Shown here: piece after piece, positions 34,788 through 43,481 of the stretch | Position numbering within the stretch: the first letter of the stretch is position 1 | How the letters are laid out: each line of letters starts with the position of its first letter | Assembly (NCBI RefSeq): GCF_900699765.1 | Contig: NZ_CAADHO010000014.1 | Location: forward strand, 1-64,000 | DNA from: Desulfoluna butyratoxydans | Lineage (GTDB): Bacteria; Desulfobacterota; Desulfobacteria; Desulfobacterales; Desulfolunaceae | Reading direction: 5' to 3' | Length of the DNA: 64,000 nt | The notes under the pieces: model-generated | Databases searched by the model: none | Told to the model about the DNA's origin: nothing | What the model saw: only the letters and a program-made list of their open reading frames with translations | Translations under genes and position numbers: made by a program

Positions 34788-34984
34788 TCAACACGGTATG
34801 GGTTACCGTATTTTTACCGTGTTTTTACGGTTAACACATTCCCGATGAATCTGCTAAGGATTGTGTTACCTTCGGTTCGGACGCCTCCTCTGACAAGGTG
34901 AATCCAGGAACCCTATCCCACCTCATAAGAAATCGATAATTCCCGATGTCAGACCTTACATGATCAAGAGACTATTTTCACCCT

Positions 34985-35045
34985 CGGGCTCCCTGGCATT
35001 AACGCTGCTCTCCGCGGCGTAGGGAGCCCGGTCCCTCCTTTTTTC
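34985..35045 (+). terminator. Terminator-like hairpin after the regulator gene
   Basis: CGGGCTCCCT and AGGGAGCCCG pair over a 26-base loop, followed ten bases later by TTTTTT. Confidence 0.65.
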
Positions 35046-35062
35046 ATCGCGTTCCCTTCCCG

Positions 35063-35091
35063 TTGACAACGATAGATTCGATCCCTATATT
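35063..35091 (+). promoter_or_regulatory. Sigma-70 promoter of the NifX-like gene
   Basis: TTGACA and TATATT are separated by exactly 17 bases. The predicted leader to the ATG at 35218 is ~120 nt. It carries no recognised riboswitch. Confidence 0.75.
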
Positions 35092-35217
35092 TCTTTGACT
35101 GTTTCATGATGGGGCGCCACAGGCACCAAACGCTTCAGCGCCGCTTTGACGCAACGCATGCCGTTGCATTCATCGTTATTGAGTCCGACCACAGATGTCA
35201 AAGGAGAGTTTGTTCCC

Positions 35218-35595
35218 ATGAAGATCGCGTTCCCGACAGAAAAATTCGACGAACTTGAGAGCCCTGTATACAACCATTTCGGGTCAGCAAATTTTTTCGT
35301 GATTGTTGATACGGAGACCGAAACCTGTGAAAAGGTGCTGAACCAGGACCTGGACCATCAGCACGGCAAGTGCCAGCCCCTGAAGGCCCTGGGCGGGCGT
35401 TCCGTGGATGCGGTGGTGGTGGTGGGGATCGGTGGCAGCGCCCTCGGAAAGCTCAAGCACAAGGCGGTACCTGTTTATAAAGCCGTGGAGGGGACGGTGC
35501 GGGAGAACCTCGCCAAACTCGACAAGGGGGAACTCAAGGAGTTTATGCCCATTGATGTGTGCGGCGGTCACGGAGATGCCTGCGACCACCACTAG
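35218..35595 (+). CDS. Stand-alone NifX/NafY-like dinitrogenase cofactor-binding domain protein
   Basis: The 125-residue protein is a single NifX/NifB-C domain (PF02579 family): MKIAFPTEKFDELESPVYNH, FVIVDTETE, the conserved CQPLKALGGRSVDAVVVVGI, and a C-terminal metal-binding tail CGGHGDACDHH. Relatives bind FeMo-co precursors, though many stand-alone copies in anaerobes have other iron-sulfur roles. AAAGGAG precedes the ATG. It has its own sigma-70 promoter and terminator, 19 kb from the nif cluster and not under sigma-54 control, so a nif-specific function is uncertain. Confidence 0.85.
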   Translation: MKIAFPTEKFDELESPVYNHFGSANFFVIVDTETETCEKVLNQDLDHQHGKCQPLKALGGRSVDAVVVVGIGGSALGKLKHKAVPVYKAVEGTVRENLAKLDKGELKEFMPIDVCGGHGDACDHH

Positions 35596-35641
35596 TGAAT
35601 GGCCGTGCCTTCAAGGCATGGCAAAGGCGTGACACAGATAA

Positions 35642-35683
35642 CTGACGGCAGTCCTCAAGTTGTAAGGGCTGCCGTTTTTTGTT
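35642..35683. terminator. Bidirectional intrinsic terminator
   Basis: ACGGCAGTCCT and AGGGCTGCCGT pair, followed by TTTTTTGTTTTT. It ends the NifX-like transcript and lies directly against the 3' end of the oppositely oriented capA-like gene. Confidence 0.8.
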
Positions 35684-35685
35684 TT

Positions 35686-36750
35686 TCAGCCCTTGTCACG
35701 CACCGACAGGACGCCCTGGTCTGAGATGTGAAGGGGGCTTTCAGGAAAATCCTCAGAAGAGAGGCGTGCCGCCTCCCTGGCCGCTTCATGGGACGGATCG
35801 GCAACGGGCAGGCTTTTGTAAGGCTGTCGAAGGGAGCGGATGCGTCCTTCCTCAAACCGCCCGTCCGGGCCTAAGGTGACGTTGAGTACAGGGGCCAGGC
35901 CTTTGGGGCCTTCCAGGTTAAAGCGTGCCCAGGTGAAAAAATTGCCCAGGCTGTAGGCAATGAGACGGCCTTTGTAGAGCTCCATCCCGCGAACCACATG
36001 GGGCCCGTGGCCGATGACGAGATCGGCGCCCGCGTCTACCATGTCATGGGCAAACCCATGGAGATCACCCCGGTTTTCTCCCAGGTAGGTCTCCGACGCG
36101 CGGGGCACATGCTCTGCCCCGTTTCCTTCTGCCCCGCCATGCATGGAGACAATGACCACGTCACAGATGCGGCTGAGGGTTCTGACGCGCCGGACAGCGG
36201 CCTCTCTGTCCAGCAGATCCGCTACCCCCTTGTGGGGGGCAAAGGCTGCAAAGCCGATGTACAATCCGTTGGCGTAGAGAATGTCCCAGGGCTTTTCCAG
36301 GGTGCCTGCACAGGCAATCCCGCTTTCTCCGAGCCGCGCAACCGTGCTCCTGCGGCCCGGCTCCCCGAAATCGCTGATGTGGTTGTTGGCAAGGCTGAAG
36401 AGGTTGAACCCTCCGCGCTTCAGCGTGTCGGCATACCCAAAGGGAATGTTGAAGGCGTAACATGTCGTAGAGTCCTTGCAGGCCTTGAGGCAGGGCGCGT
36501 CCCCGGCCATGGTGCCTTCGAGGTTTCCGAAGCGGACATCCGCATCCCCCAGGATCCGGGCTAGGGTGGTGGAGAAGACCCCATGGGGGATCGGGGAGAG
36601 ATATTTGGGGTCCGGGAACGAACTCGACGGCATGATGTCTCCCACCGCCGTGATGGTGAGTCCGGCCCGGCCCGCACCGGCCGGAGCGGGCGCGCACAAA
36701 ATGCAGATCAGAAGAAAGAGAAGAGCGCTAGCGGGTGGGCGGCATGTCAT
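35686..36750 (-). CDS. CapA/PgsA-family secreted metallophosphoesterase-like protein
   Basis: ATG 36750 with GAGGCC upstream gives 354 residues. A signal peptide (ALLFLLICILCAPAPAGA) is followed by the CapA motif ITAVGDIMPSSSF, then FGNLEGTM, SLANNHISDFG, IVSMHGGAEG and VIGHGPHVVRGMELY, and SLGNFF. CapA-family proteins act in poly-gamma-glutamate or capsule synthesis, and many members are uncharacterised. Here no PGA synthesis genes are adjacent, so a specific pathway is not assigned. Confidence 0.85.
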   Translation of the reverse strand: MTCRPPASALLFLLICILCAPAPAGAGRAGLTITAVGDIMPSSSFPDPKYLSPIPHGVFSTTLARILGDADVRFGNLEGTMAGDAPCLKACKDSTTCYAFNIPFGYADTLKRGGFNLFSLANNHISDFGEPGRRSTVARLGESGIACAGTLEKPWDILYANGLYIGFAAFAPHKGVADLLDREAAVRRVRTLSRICDVVIVSMHGGAEGNGAEHVPRASETYLGENRGDLHGFAHDMVDAGADLVIGHGPHVVRGMELYKGRLIAYSLGNFFTWARFNLEGPKGLAPVLNVTLGPDGRFEEGRIRSLRQPYKSLPVADPSHEAAREAARLSSEDFPESPLHISDQGVLSVRDKG

Positions 36751-36832
36751 GGTGGCCTCATGAGTCGTGGAATCGTTTATTGGAAAAAATGGAGAGTGTA
36801 GCCTTATCGGCCAGATAACGCAAAGGAAAGCT

Positions 36833-37090
36833 TCAGGAAATTTTCCATGGGCTGAAGGGCGCAAAGACGGCATTGGCCGCCGAATGCCAACAGGCCCGTG
36901 AGGTTTTGCTTGCATCGAGCCAGAGGGCTGCTGTCTCCTGTGCGGGGCCGTGCAGTATGGAGACGCTGTTGAGCCAGGCGTACTGGAGTCGCTCGCCGTG
37001 TTCCAGAAGGAGGTTCATGGATCGGAAGCTGTTGTCCGTCAGGGTTTTCTGGAATTGGATGATTTGCTGCATCAGGTTCAGAGGGTTCAT
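36833..37090 (-). CDS. Small phasin-like protein
   Basis: The 85-residue product starts at ATG 37090 with AAGGAT upstream. It is helical and amphipathic (MNPLNLMQQIIQFQKTLTDN), with FRSMNLLLEHGERLQYAWL similar in style to phasins that coat polyhydroxyalkanoate granules. It lies downstream of a second phasin-like gene with a hairpin terminator between. The assignment rests on composition and on the neighbour. Confidence 0.5.
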   Translation of the reverse strand: MNPLNLMQQIIQFQKTLTDNSFRSMNLLLEHGERLQYAWLNSVSILHGPAQETAALWLDASKTSRACWHSAANAVFAPFSPWKIS

Positions 37091-37156
37091 GGGAAGATCC
37101 TTATGGGTTGCGGGGTTGTCGTTGCGTGCAAGAGGCGGGTGACGTGTTGAAAACAC

Positions 37157-37187
37157 AAAAGGCGCTGCCGGTTCGGGTAGCGCCTTT
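37157..37187 (-). terminator. Terminator between the phasin-like genes
   Basis: On the minus strand AAAGGCGCT and AGCGCCTTTT pair around CCCGAACCGGC, followed by GTGTTTT. It would limit transcription from the upstream phasin-like gene into the downstream one. Confidence 0.7.
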
Positions 37188-37225
37188 GGGTCTGTGAAAA
37201 GCTTGAAAACATGGCCTCCAAGTTG

Positions 37226-37582
37226 TCACTTCTCATCTTTGGGCTGCAGCATGTCGATGAGGCGATCGTAGTGATCGGTGACGTACTTTCGGAACTCATT
37301 CTGGTTGCTGGTGAGCTGGGCCTGCCACTCATCCAGGAACGCGCGACCGGAATCGGGGATTCCCTTGTTGCCCGCCATGAACGCCGTGGTGACCTTTTGT
37401 GACTGTTCCTGCATCTTCAGCATGGTGTCGAAGGTGGTGTTGAAGGCACTTTTCTGGAAGTCAATGAACCGGACTCCCATGCGTGCGGCATCGGACGTGT
37501 TGAACATCTCCATGTTCTTTGACATATCCCAACTCTTCCATACGTCAAAGCCTTTCATCATGTCGGTAAAAGCCTGGTTCAT
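37226..37582 (-). CDS. Phasin-family-like protein
   Basis: ATG 37582 follows AAGGAGG and gives 118 residues. The protein is all-helical and Met/Phe/Gln-rich (MNQAFTDMMKGFDVWKSWDM; FIDFQKSAFNTTFDTMLKMQ; LDEWQAQLTSNQNEFRKYV). The repeated FQ/W heptad pattern fits the phasin family, which stabilises PHA granules. If correct, this organism stores polyhydroxyalkanoate, but no PHA synthase is in the window. Confidence 0.6.
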   Translation of the reverse strand: MNQAFTDMMKGFDVWKSWDMSKNMEMFNTSDAARMGVRFIDFQKSAFNTTFDTMLKMQEQSQKVTTAFMAGNKGIPDSGRAFLDEWQAQLTSNQNEFRKYVTDHYDRLIDMLQPKDEK

Positions 37583-38231
37583 GGGTTCCTCCTTGAGGGC
37601 GGGGCATGCGTTGAAGTGGTTTGGGGTGATACGCACCTGATACCGGAATGGCCCGATGTCCGACGACCGGTGTCGATCAGGTAATCAGGCACACGCAGGA
37701 TGTTTGGTATGCGCAACGATGATGTTATCGTAAAAAGGCATTGCCGAAAGCGCCTTTTGTGGCAAACCCCACGGTTTCTCGGAAAGGCGGCTTTTGTTGT
37801 GCTTCGTCCTTTCGGTGAGGGAATGACCTTTTGCGATGCCATCAAATTCAGGGTTCTTGAAAACGACAAGCCGTATCAAACCGGCTGAAAAACGTCATAA
37901 GTCAGAGATATAGCGAGTTGAGCTGAAGTGGAATACTGTTGAGTACCGGATCAGGGTGTGGTGACGACCCGGTGATTTGCGGAGATCACGTGCAGTGTCA
38001 AGCTTTAGTGACAAATGATATAGGTAAAAGAATGTATTGTCAACACGATATCCCGGAAATGCCCGCGTGGGGTTCAGCCCTGTAACACGGGTCTTCAAAG
38101 CGCGTTTCAGGGCTGCGGAGCAAGCCATATCAAGACCAAACGGTCTGTTGAAAAAATGCGGGGCAGGGGGTATAAGGAACACGAAATAAAACGACAGGGA
38201 TACCCATTACCGACAGTTGGAGGCGATTTTT
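37583..38231. other. Divergent intergenic region between the phasin-like gene and argC
   Basis: No supported gene is present. A minus-strand sigma-70 promoter lies at 38015-38043. GGAGG before 38232 is the argC ribosome binding site. Small open frames here lack ribosome binding sites. Confidence 0.5.
38015..38043 (-). promoter_or_regulatory. Sigma-70 promoter reading toward the phasin-like gene
   Basis: On the minus strand TTGACA and TATCAT are separated by 17 bases. The distance to the phasin-like ATG is ~430 bases, so the leader would be long or another start site exists. Confidence 0.5.
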
Positions 38232-39251
38232 ATGATAAAGGCAGGAATTATCGGGGCCACGGGATACACCGGAGCCGAGCTGGTGCGTATGCTTTCGGCT
38301 CACCCGGATGTGGAGCTCACCGTTATTACGTCACGTCAATACGAAGGAAGTCCCATCAGCGACGTATACCCCTCCCTTTCCGGGCGGTGCGAGCTGGTTT
38401 GTGAAGCGTTTGACCTCGAGACCTTCTGCGACCGGGTGGACATCGCCTTTACCGCGCTTCCCCATAAAATACCCATGGATATCGTGCCCGGTCTCCTGAA
38501 GGGCGGGGTTCGCGTGGTGGACCTCTCTGCAGACTTCAGGTTCCGCAATGTGGCGGATTACGAAGCCTGGTACCAGCCCCACACCGCCTCCGAGCTCTCC
38601 GAAAAGGCGGTCTACGGCCTGTGCGAACTCTACCGGGACCAGATCCGTGACGCGCGCGTTGTGGGGAACCCCGGGTGCTACCCCACAACGATTCTGCTGG
38701 CCCTTGTGCCGCTGCTGAAAGCCGGGATCATCCGGGCCGAAGGGATCATTTCCGATTCCAAGTCCGGGGTGAGCGGAGCGGGCCGGGGGCTCTCCCTGGG
38801 GTCCCATTTCTGCGAGGCCAACGAGTCGTTTAAAGCTTACAAGGTTGACGGGCACCGCCACAGGCCCGAGATCGAAGAGGTGCTTTCCGCAGCACACGGG
38901 GATGCGGTGGAGATTACCTTTATCCCGCATCTGATTCCCGCCACCCGGGGCATGCTGTCCACCATCTACTGCACCCTTGTGGAGGGGAAAACCGAGGACG
39001 ACGCCCGGAAGGTCCTTGCTGAAACCTATGGGGCGAGTCCTTTTGTCCGGCTGCGCGAGAAGGGCAGGGTACCCGATATTCTCCATGTCCAGCACACGAA
39101 CTTCTGCGATATAGGCCTTGCATCCGATGCCCGCGGCGGGCGCCTGGTGGTCATGTCTGCCATTGATAACCTCCTCAAGGGAGCGTCCGGGCAGGCTGTT
39201 CAGAACATGAACATCATGGCCGGCCTGGACGAACGCGCCGGGCTGCTTTAA
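38232..39251 (+). CDS. argC: N-acetyl-gamma-glutamyl-phosphate reductase
   Basis: ArgC catalyses the third step of arginine synthesis, the NADPH reduction of N-acetylglutamyl phosphate. The ATG at 38232 with GGAGG upstream gives 339 residues. The Rossmann start MIKAGIIGATGYTGAELVR, the catalytic cysteine motif VVGNPGCYPTT, and SGVSGAGRG with the later HRHRPEIEE and FIPHLIPATRGM are all present. No other arginine gene is adjacent. Confidence 0.95.
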   Translation: MIKAGIIGATGYTGAELVRMLSAHPDVELTVITSRQYEGSPISDVYPSLSGRCELVCEAFDLETFCDRVDIAFTALPHKIPMDIVPGLLKGGVRVVDLSADFRFRNVADYEAWYQPHTASELSEKAVYGLCELYRDQIRDARVVGNPGCYPTTILLALVPLLKAGIIRAEGIISDSKSGVSGAGRGLSLGSHFCEANESFKAYKVDGHRHRPEIEEVLSAAHGDAVEITFIPHLIPATRGMLSTIYCTLVEGKTEDDARKVLAETYGASPFVRLREKGRVPDILHVQHTNFCDIGLASDARGGRLVVMSAIDNLLKGASGQAVQNMNIMAGLDERAGLL

Positions 39252-39409
39252 CTCAGGAGACCGTCGATTCCATGGACGATGCGCCGGATTGTCCTCTTTT
39301 TCGTTGACAGGCAGGAAGCTGTCTTTCATAATCAGCGAAATGTGACCGGCGGTCAGAAATTGAACCGATTGTGTGTGCCGGTTTTCCAGAAGAACGGACA
39401 GGTGGTGAG

Positions 39410-40000
39410 ATGGCGCGACGACAGCAGGAAAAATCCATGGAGACCCATGACGAGCTCAGGGCCTCGGCGATTCATTTTTTCGGAGAGAAGGGGTTCAACA
39501 CAACCACCATCTCCGAAATCACCGAGCACGCGGGCTATGCCAAGGGAAACTTTTACAGGTACTGGAAGAGCAAAGACGATCTCTTCCTGAGTATCATGGA
39601 AGAGAAGTACCGTCTCTACAGGGCCCGTCGCGTGGATTCCCTGAACCAGGCGTCCAGCATGGACGATGTCATCGGGGTTATCATCGATTTTCTTGAGCAG
39701 ATCCTTGACGACGGCAAGTGGGCGCGGGTTTTTCTTGAGTTCACCATTCACGCATCGGGCAACGACGAGGTGAGGAAAGAACTCAACAAGAGTTTCTACC
39801 GCCTCTCCAGCGATCTGTTTGCCGATATCGTGGCTCCCCACCGCAGGGAGCCTGTCTACCCGTCGAAGAAGCTGGGCGGTATTGTTACCGCCCTTTTTGA
39901 AGGGTTCCTCATTCAGATTCTGCTGGGTTCCAACAGCATCGACAAAGAGGATCTGCGCACGGCCATCCGTACACTGGTGCTGCACATCGACAATCCATAA
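39410..40000 (+). CDS. TetR-family transcriptional regulator
   Basis: ATG 39410 gives 196 residues. The N-terminal HTH is typical of TetR: ASAIHFFGEKGFNTTTISEI, then TEHAGYAKGNFYRYWKSKDD. The C-terminal ligand domain is helical. It lies 145 bp upstream of the TRAP transporter genes on the same strand, so it may regulate them (inference from position). Confidence 0.88.
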   Translation: MARRQQEKSMETHDELRASAIHFFGEKGFNTTTISEITEHAGYAKGNFYRYWKSKDDLFLSIMEEKYRLYRARRVDSLNQASSMDDVIGVIIDFLEQILDDGKWARVFLEFTIHASGNDEVRKELNKSFYRLSSDLFADIVAPHRREPVYPSKKLGGIVTALFEGFLIQILLGSNSIDKEDLRTAIRTLVLHIDNP

Positions 40001-40144
40001 AAGAAAGACAGGCGGGGCAGGGGATTTTATCCTTTTGCCGGCAGCGCCTGTCTTTTTTGTGCCTATGAGTGACCGCTGGTCATAAAGTGGGCGATGGTCA
40101 CGAGCCTGTTTGGGCGCAATCATGATACAGGAAAGCGAAGGAGA

Positions 40145-41293
40145 ATGAGCGTGGGGAAGAGAACTAAGGCAATGGGCCCGGGATGGGCGGTAAGGGCAGT
40201 GCTCCTTGGGGTGCTTGTGCTGGTGGGGTGCAGTGGGGACAATGGCGCCGGGAAGAAGGCGGCCCCGGAAAAGGCCGCTGCCACAAAGACAGCTTCGCCC
40301 CTGGAGCAATGGCGGCCCGGGTTTGACCCGTCCACGGCCACATACCGCTGCATTGTATCCAATGTCTCTCATCCCGTCATGAAGGGCGTTTATGCCGGGT
40401 TTGCCATCCGTGACGTCCTGTGGGAGCGGACCGGGGGAAAAATTTACTTCGACTACCGGCCCCTTTCGGTTCTGGGAGGGGAGGTGGAGGTCCTGGGGCA
40501 GCTCCAGATGGGCGCCATCCAGGGCATGGCCGTAAGTTCGGTGGCCGCCACAAACCTCGGGCCGCGGTTCGGACTGGTCAACCTTCCTTACCTGGTGAAC
40601 ACCTTTGACAAGCTGGACCGGTTCATCAAAAGCGGGCCCCTTTTTGATCATTTCATGCGTGCCATGGCCCATCAGGGCATCACGGGGCTGGATATCACCG
40701 GCTACGGAAGCTACGGCTGGGCCACCACAACCCCCGTAACCCAGCTCGCCGAGGCCGGAAAGGTGAAGTTTCGCATCGCCGAAGCCGGCGTGAACAAATC
40801 CCTGTACGACGCCTGGGGCCTGAACCCTGTGGTGATGCCCTGGCCGGATGTGCCCGTGTCCCTCAAGCAGGGCGTGATCACCGGGCTGGATCATACCCCC
40901 ATGGTGTGCAATATCACGAAAAAATTTGAGGTGGCCAAGCATTACACCCGGGTCAACTACGCCCAGGGGCTGTTTATCTGGGTGTTCAACTCCGCCTGGC
41001 TGGAAAGCCTGCCCGAGGACCTCCGCGCCACCTTTATCGAGGTGGTCCATGAGGTGTGCGCCGAAATCCGGGAAGAGACCCGTGCCCAGGAGGAGGCGCA
41101 GATTGCCGATGCCAAGGCAAAGGGGGTGACATTTTACGCATTGCCTGAAGCGGAGATGGCGCAGCTTAAAGAGAAGGGCGATTCCGTTCACCAGGCATGG
41201 AAAGAGGAGATCAACCGCCTGGGCGACGGGGATACCTATCGTCCGAAGGATTACCTCTCCGAGGTCCGAAACCATCTGGGCTACACCAACTAA
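40145..41293 (+). CDS. TRAP transporter substrate-binding lipoprotein (DctP family)
   Basis: This is the extracytoplasmic solute receptor of the TRAP system. ATG 40145 is chosen; GTG 40151 has better spacing to the AAGGAG and is the alternative. The signal peptide ends with a lipobox (VLVLVGC), so it is probably a lipoprotein. DctP features are SHPVMKGVYAGFAIRDVLWE, LGQLQMGAIQG, FRIAEAGVNKSLYDAWG and the C-terminal helices with EEAQIADAKAKGV. The substrate is probably an organic acid but is not determined. The dctQ gene begins 122 bp later, beyond a heptamer repeat tract. Confidence 0.88.
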   Translation: MSVGKRTKAMGPGWAVRAVLLGVLVLVGCSGDNGAGKKAAPEKAAATKTASPLEQWRPGFDPSTATYRCIVSNVSHPVMKGVYAGFAIRDVLWERTGGKIYFDYRPLSVLGGEVEVLGQLQMGAIQGMAVSSVAATNLGPRFGLVNLPYLVNTFDKLDRFIKSGPLFDHFMRAMAHQGITGLDITGYGSYGWATTTPVTQLAEAGKVKFRIAEAGVNKSLYDAWGLNPVVMPWPDVPVSLKQGVITGLDHTPMVCNITKKFEVAKHYTRVNYAQGLFIWVFNSAWLESLPEDLRATFIEVVHEVCAEIREETRAQEEAQIADAKAKGVTFYALPEAEMAQLKEKGDSVHQAWKEEINRLGDGDTYRPKDYLSEVRNHLGYTN

Positions 41294-41327
41294 CCCTTGA
41301 CCCGGGCTCCGGGCTCTGGCCTTTTCC

Positions 41328-41390
41328 TTAGCCCTTAGCCCTTAGCCCTTAGCCCTTAGCCCTTAGCCCTTAGCCCTTAGCCCTTAGCCC
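41328..41390 (+). repeat. Nine perfect tandem copies of TTAGCCC
   Basis: Exactly 63 bases consist of nine TTAGCCC heptamers followed by one imperfect TTAAGCCC. The tract lies in the 122-bp gap between dctP and dctQ. Such short tandem tracts change copy number by slippage. On the minus strand it is G-rich (GGGCTAA). Confidence 0.95.
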
Positions 41391-41415
41391 TTAAGCCCTT
41401 TGCCTTGGATATGTA

Positions 41416-41928
41416 ATGACAGCCTTGTGGAATAAAATCGATCGTGTGGTGACCTCCTTTGAGGAGTGGACCCTGTTTCTTACCGTCATGGCGGCCCTTT
41501 GGGCGCTTTTTGCCAGCGTGTGCCTGCGCTACGGCATAAATCACTCCCTGGCCTGGTCTGAAGAGCTGGTCAGGCTGGTCATTGTCTACACCACCTTTGT
41601 GGGGTGCAGCCGAGCCGTGAAAAACGGGGCCATGGTGCGCATCGACGCCCTTGTTCAGTTTTTTCCCCGCCTCAAGAAGCCGCTGATGCTCTTTTCATAC
41701 GCAGCCGTCCTCGTGTTTGCCGGGGTGCTTATCGTCTACGGGGCCAAGATGGTGGGGCTCCAGGCCCGAACCGGCCAGAAAACCATCATCATGCAGATCC
41801 CCATGGCCTGGCTCTATGGGATTCTTCCCCTCTCCGGGGGACTCATGGGGCTTCGCGCCTGCGCCCAGGCCCTGACCCTTTTCAAGGGAACCCGCGAAGG
41901 GGAGACCGGGGGTGACCATGGGGAGTAA
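41416..41928 (+). CDS. TRAP transporter small membrane subunit (DctQ family)
   Basis: The 170-residue inner-membrane protein has four hydrophobic segments (FLTVMAALWALFASVCLRYG; SEELVRLVIVYTTFVGCSRA; LFSYAAVLVFAGVLIVYGA; WLYGILPLSGGLMGLRA). Size and topology fit DctQ, with the expected ALVQ...RTGQKT loop. The ribosome binding site is weak and sits 26 bases after the heptamer tract. The stop codon overlaps the dctM start, indicating coupling. Confidence 0.88.
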   Translation: MTALWNKIDRVVTSFEEWTLFLTVMAALWALFASVCLRYGINHSLAWSEELVRLVIVYTTFVGCSRAVKNGAMVRIDALVQFFPRLKKPLMLFSYAAVLVFAGVLIVYGAKMVGLQARTGQKTIIMQIPMAWLYGILPLSGGLMGLRACAQALTLFKGTREGETGGDHGE

Positions 41929-43204
41929 CGAACTCATCATCCTCTCTGTTCTCCTGGGCTGCATGGCCGCGTACATTCCGGTTGCCATCTCGCTGTTTTT
42001 TACGGCGGCGGCAGGGTTTCTTCTGTTCACCGATCTTCCGGTGCTCCTGCTTGTGCAGACTCTTTTTAAAAGCCTGGACAACTTCGCCCTGGTGGTGGTC
42101 CTTTTTTTTATTCTCTGCGGAAACATCATGACCGCCGGAAGCATTGTCTCCAAGCTGATCCGGGTGGCCGACGTGCTGGTGGGATGGCTTCCCGGGGGGC
42201 TCGGCATGGCCGGGGTGGTGGCCTGCGCTTTGTTTGGGGCCATCTCGGGTTCCACGGTGGCGACGGTGGTGGCCATCGGTGGTTTCATGGTTCCGGCCCT
42301 CATGGATCACGGCTACGATGAATCGTACACGGTGGGGCTCATGGCCACTTCTCCCAACCTGGGGGTGATCATCCCTCCGAGTATCGGCATGATCCTGTAC
42401 AGCATGATCAGCAATGTGTCCCTGGAAGGGTTGTTTCTTACGGGCTTTGTCCCCGGAGTGCTTATTGTGGGGGGGATCTGTCTCTACACCGGGATCCTGC
42501 ATCGTCGCGGCGGGCGGGTGGAAAGGCGTGATGTGCCACACGCCGGAGAGGTGATGGGGGCCCTTAAGGAGGGTTTCTGGGCCCTGATGCTTCCGGTGAT
42601 CATATTCGGCGGTATCTTTTCAGGGGTCTTCACAGCCAATGAAGCGGCGGTGGTGGCCTGTGTCTACGCGTTTTCCGTGGAGCTTTTCATTCACCGGTCC
42701 ATGAACCTTGCCGAGCTGAAGCAGATCACCGTCAGTTCTGCGGTGACCTCGGCAACCCTGCTGATCATTGTGGCCGGGGCCACCTGCTTCGGGCGTTATC
42801 TCACCTTTGAAAACATACCGGGACGCATCACAGAAGGGGTGATGATGACGGTCTCATCGGGGTGGGGATTTCTCCTGTTGATGAACCTGCTTCTGCTGGT
42901 GACCGGGATGTTCATGGATATCATCTCCGCCACCCTGATCCTGGGGCCGGTCCTGATTCCCATGCTTCCGCATTTCGGGGTGGACCCCATGCACTTCGGC
43001 CTGATTCTCACCGTGAATCTGGCCATCGGGTACTGCACGCCACCCATGGGGGTGAGCCTTTTTATCACCGGTTCCATTGCAAACCGGGGTCTGGTGTTTG
43101 TGTCCCGGGCGGTGATGCCTTTTCTCCTCATTCAGCTGGCGGTATTGTTTCTGATTACCTTTGTTCCGGGCCTTGTGATGTGGTTACCCGGCTTGCTTCG
43201 GTAG
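41918..43204 (+). CDS. TRAP transporter large permease subunit (DctM family)
   Basis: This is the 12-TM transport channel of the TRAP system, working with sodium. ATG 41918 (or GTG 41912) overlaps the dctQ end. The product is ~428 residues. Signature stretches are FFILCGNIMTAGSIVSKLIR, GAISGSTVATVVAIG, SPNLGVIIPPSIGMILYSM and the late TVNLAIGYCTPPMGVSLF. Its neighbours dctP and dctQ complete the transporter. Confidence 0.92.
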   Translation: MGSNELIILSVLLGCMAAYIPVAISLFFTAAAGFLLFTDLPVLLLVQTLFKSLDNFALVVVLFFILCGNIMTAGSIVSKLIRVADVLVGWLPGGLGMAGVVACALFGAISGSTVATVVAIGGFMVPALMDHGYDESYTVGLMATSPNLGVIIPPSIGMILYSMISNVSLEGLFLTGFVPGVLIVGGICLYTGILHRRGGRVERRDVPHAGEVMGALKEGFWALMLPVIIFGGIFSGVFTANEAAVVACVYAFSVELFIHRSMNLAELKQITVSSAVTSATLLIIVAGATCFGRYLTFENIPGRITEGVMMTVSSGWGFLLLMNLLLLVTGMFMDIISATLILGPVLIPMLPHFGVDPMHFGLILTVNLAIGYCTPPMGVSLFITGSIANRGLVFVSRAVMPFLLIQLAVLFLITFVPGLVMWLPGLLR

Positions 43205-43293
43205 CCTGTGGAGCGTGTTGATGGGTAAAGGCTCTGAAAATACATGATATCCGTTAAGTGTGTTTTGGGCGGGCAAACCTTTTTTATGGGTGG

Positions 43294-43310
43294 GGCCGGG
43301 GGCTCCGGCC
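43294..43310 (+). terminator. Possible terminator after dctM
   Basis: GGCCGG-GGGCT-CCGGCC is followed by TGGCTTTT. The stem is strong but the T run is short. Confidence 0.45.
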
Positions 43311-43481
43311 TGGCTTTTCCTGCGCGATGCTTGACAGCCGCACCTCTCCATGGTAGCAAATTAGCCTGATAACAATGATGTGCGCTCTCCCTGCACATCT
43401 GCCGCAAGGGCTTCGGCCTGCCAGAGTATCCCTATTCCAGGGCGTTTTATTTCGCTCCTGGCTGTTGACACCGTGGAGCCT

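Noticed and set aside
41328..41390. TTAGCCC tract as CRISPR or telomere
   Set aside because: The units are contiguous 7-mers without spacers, and the tract lies between two genes of one operon, not at a replicon end.
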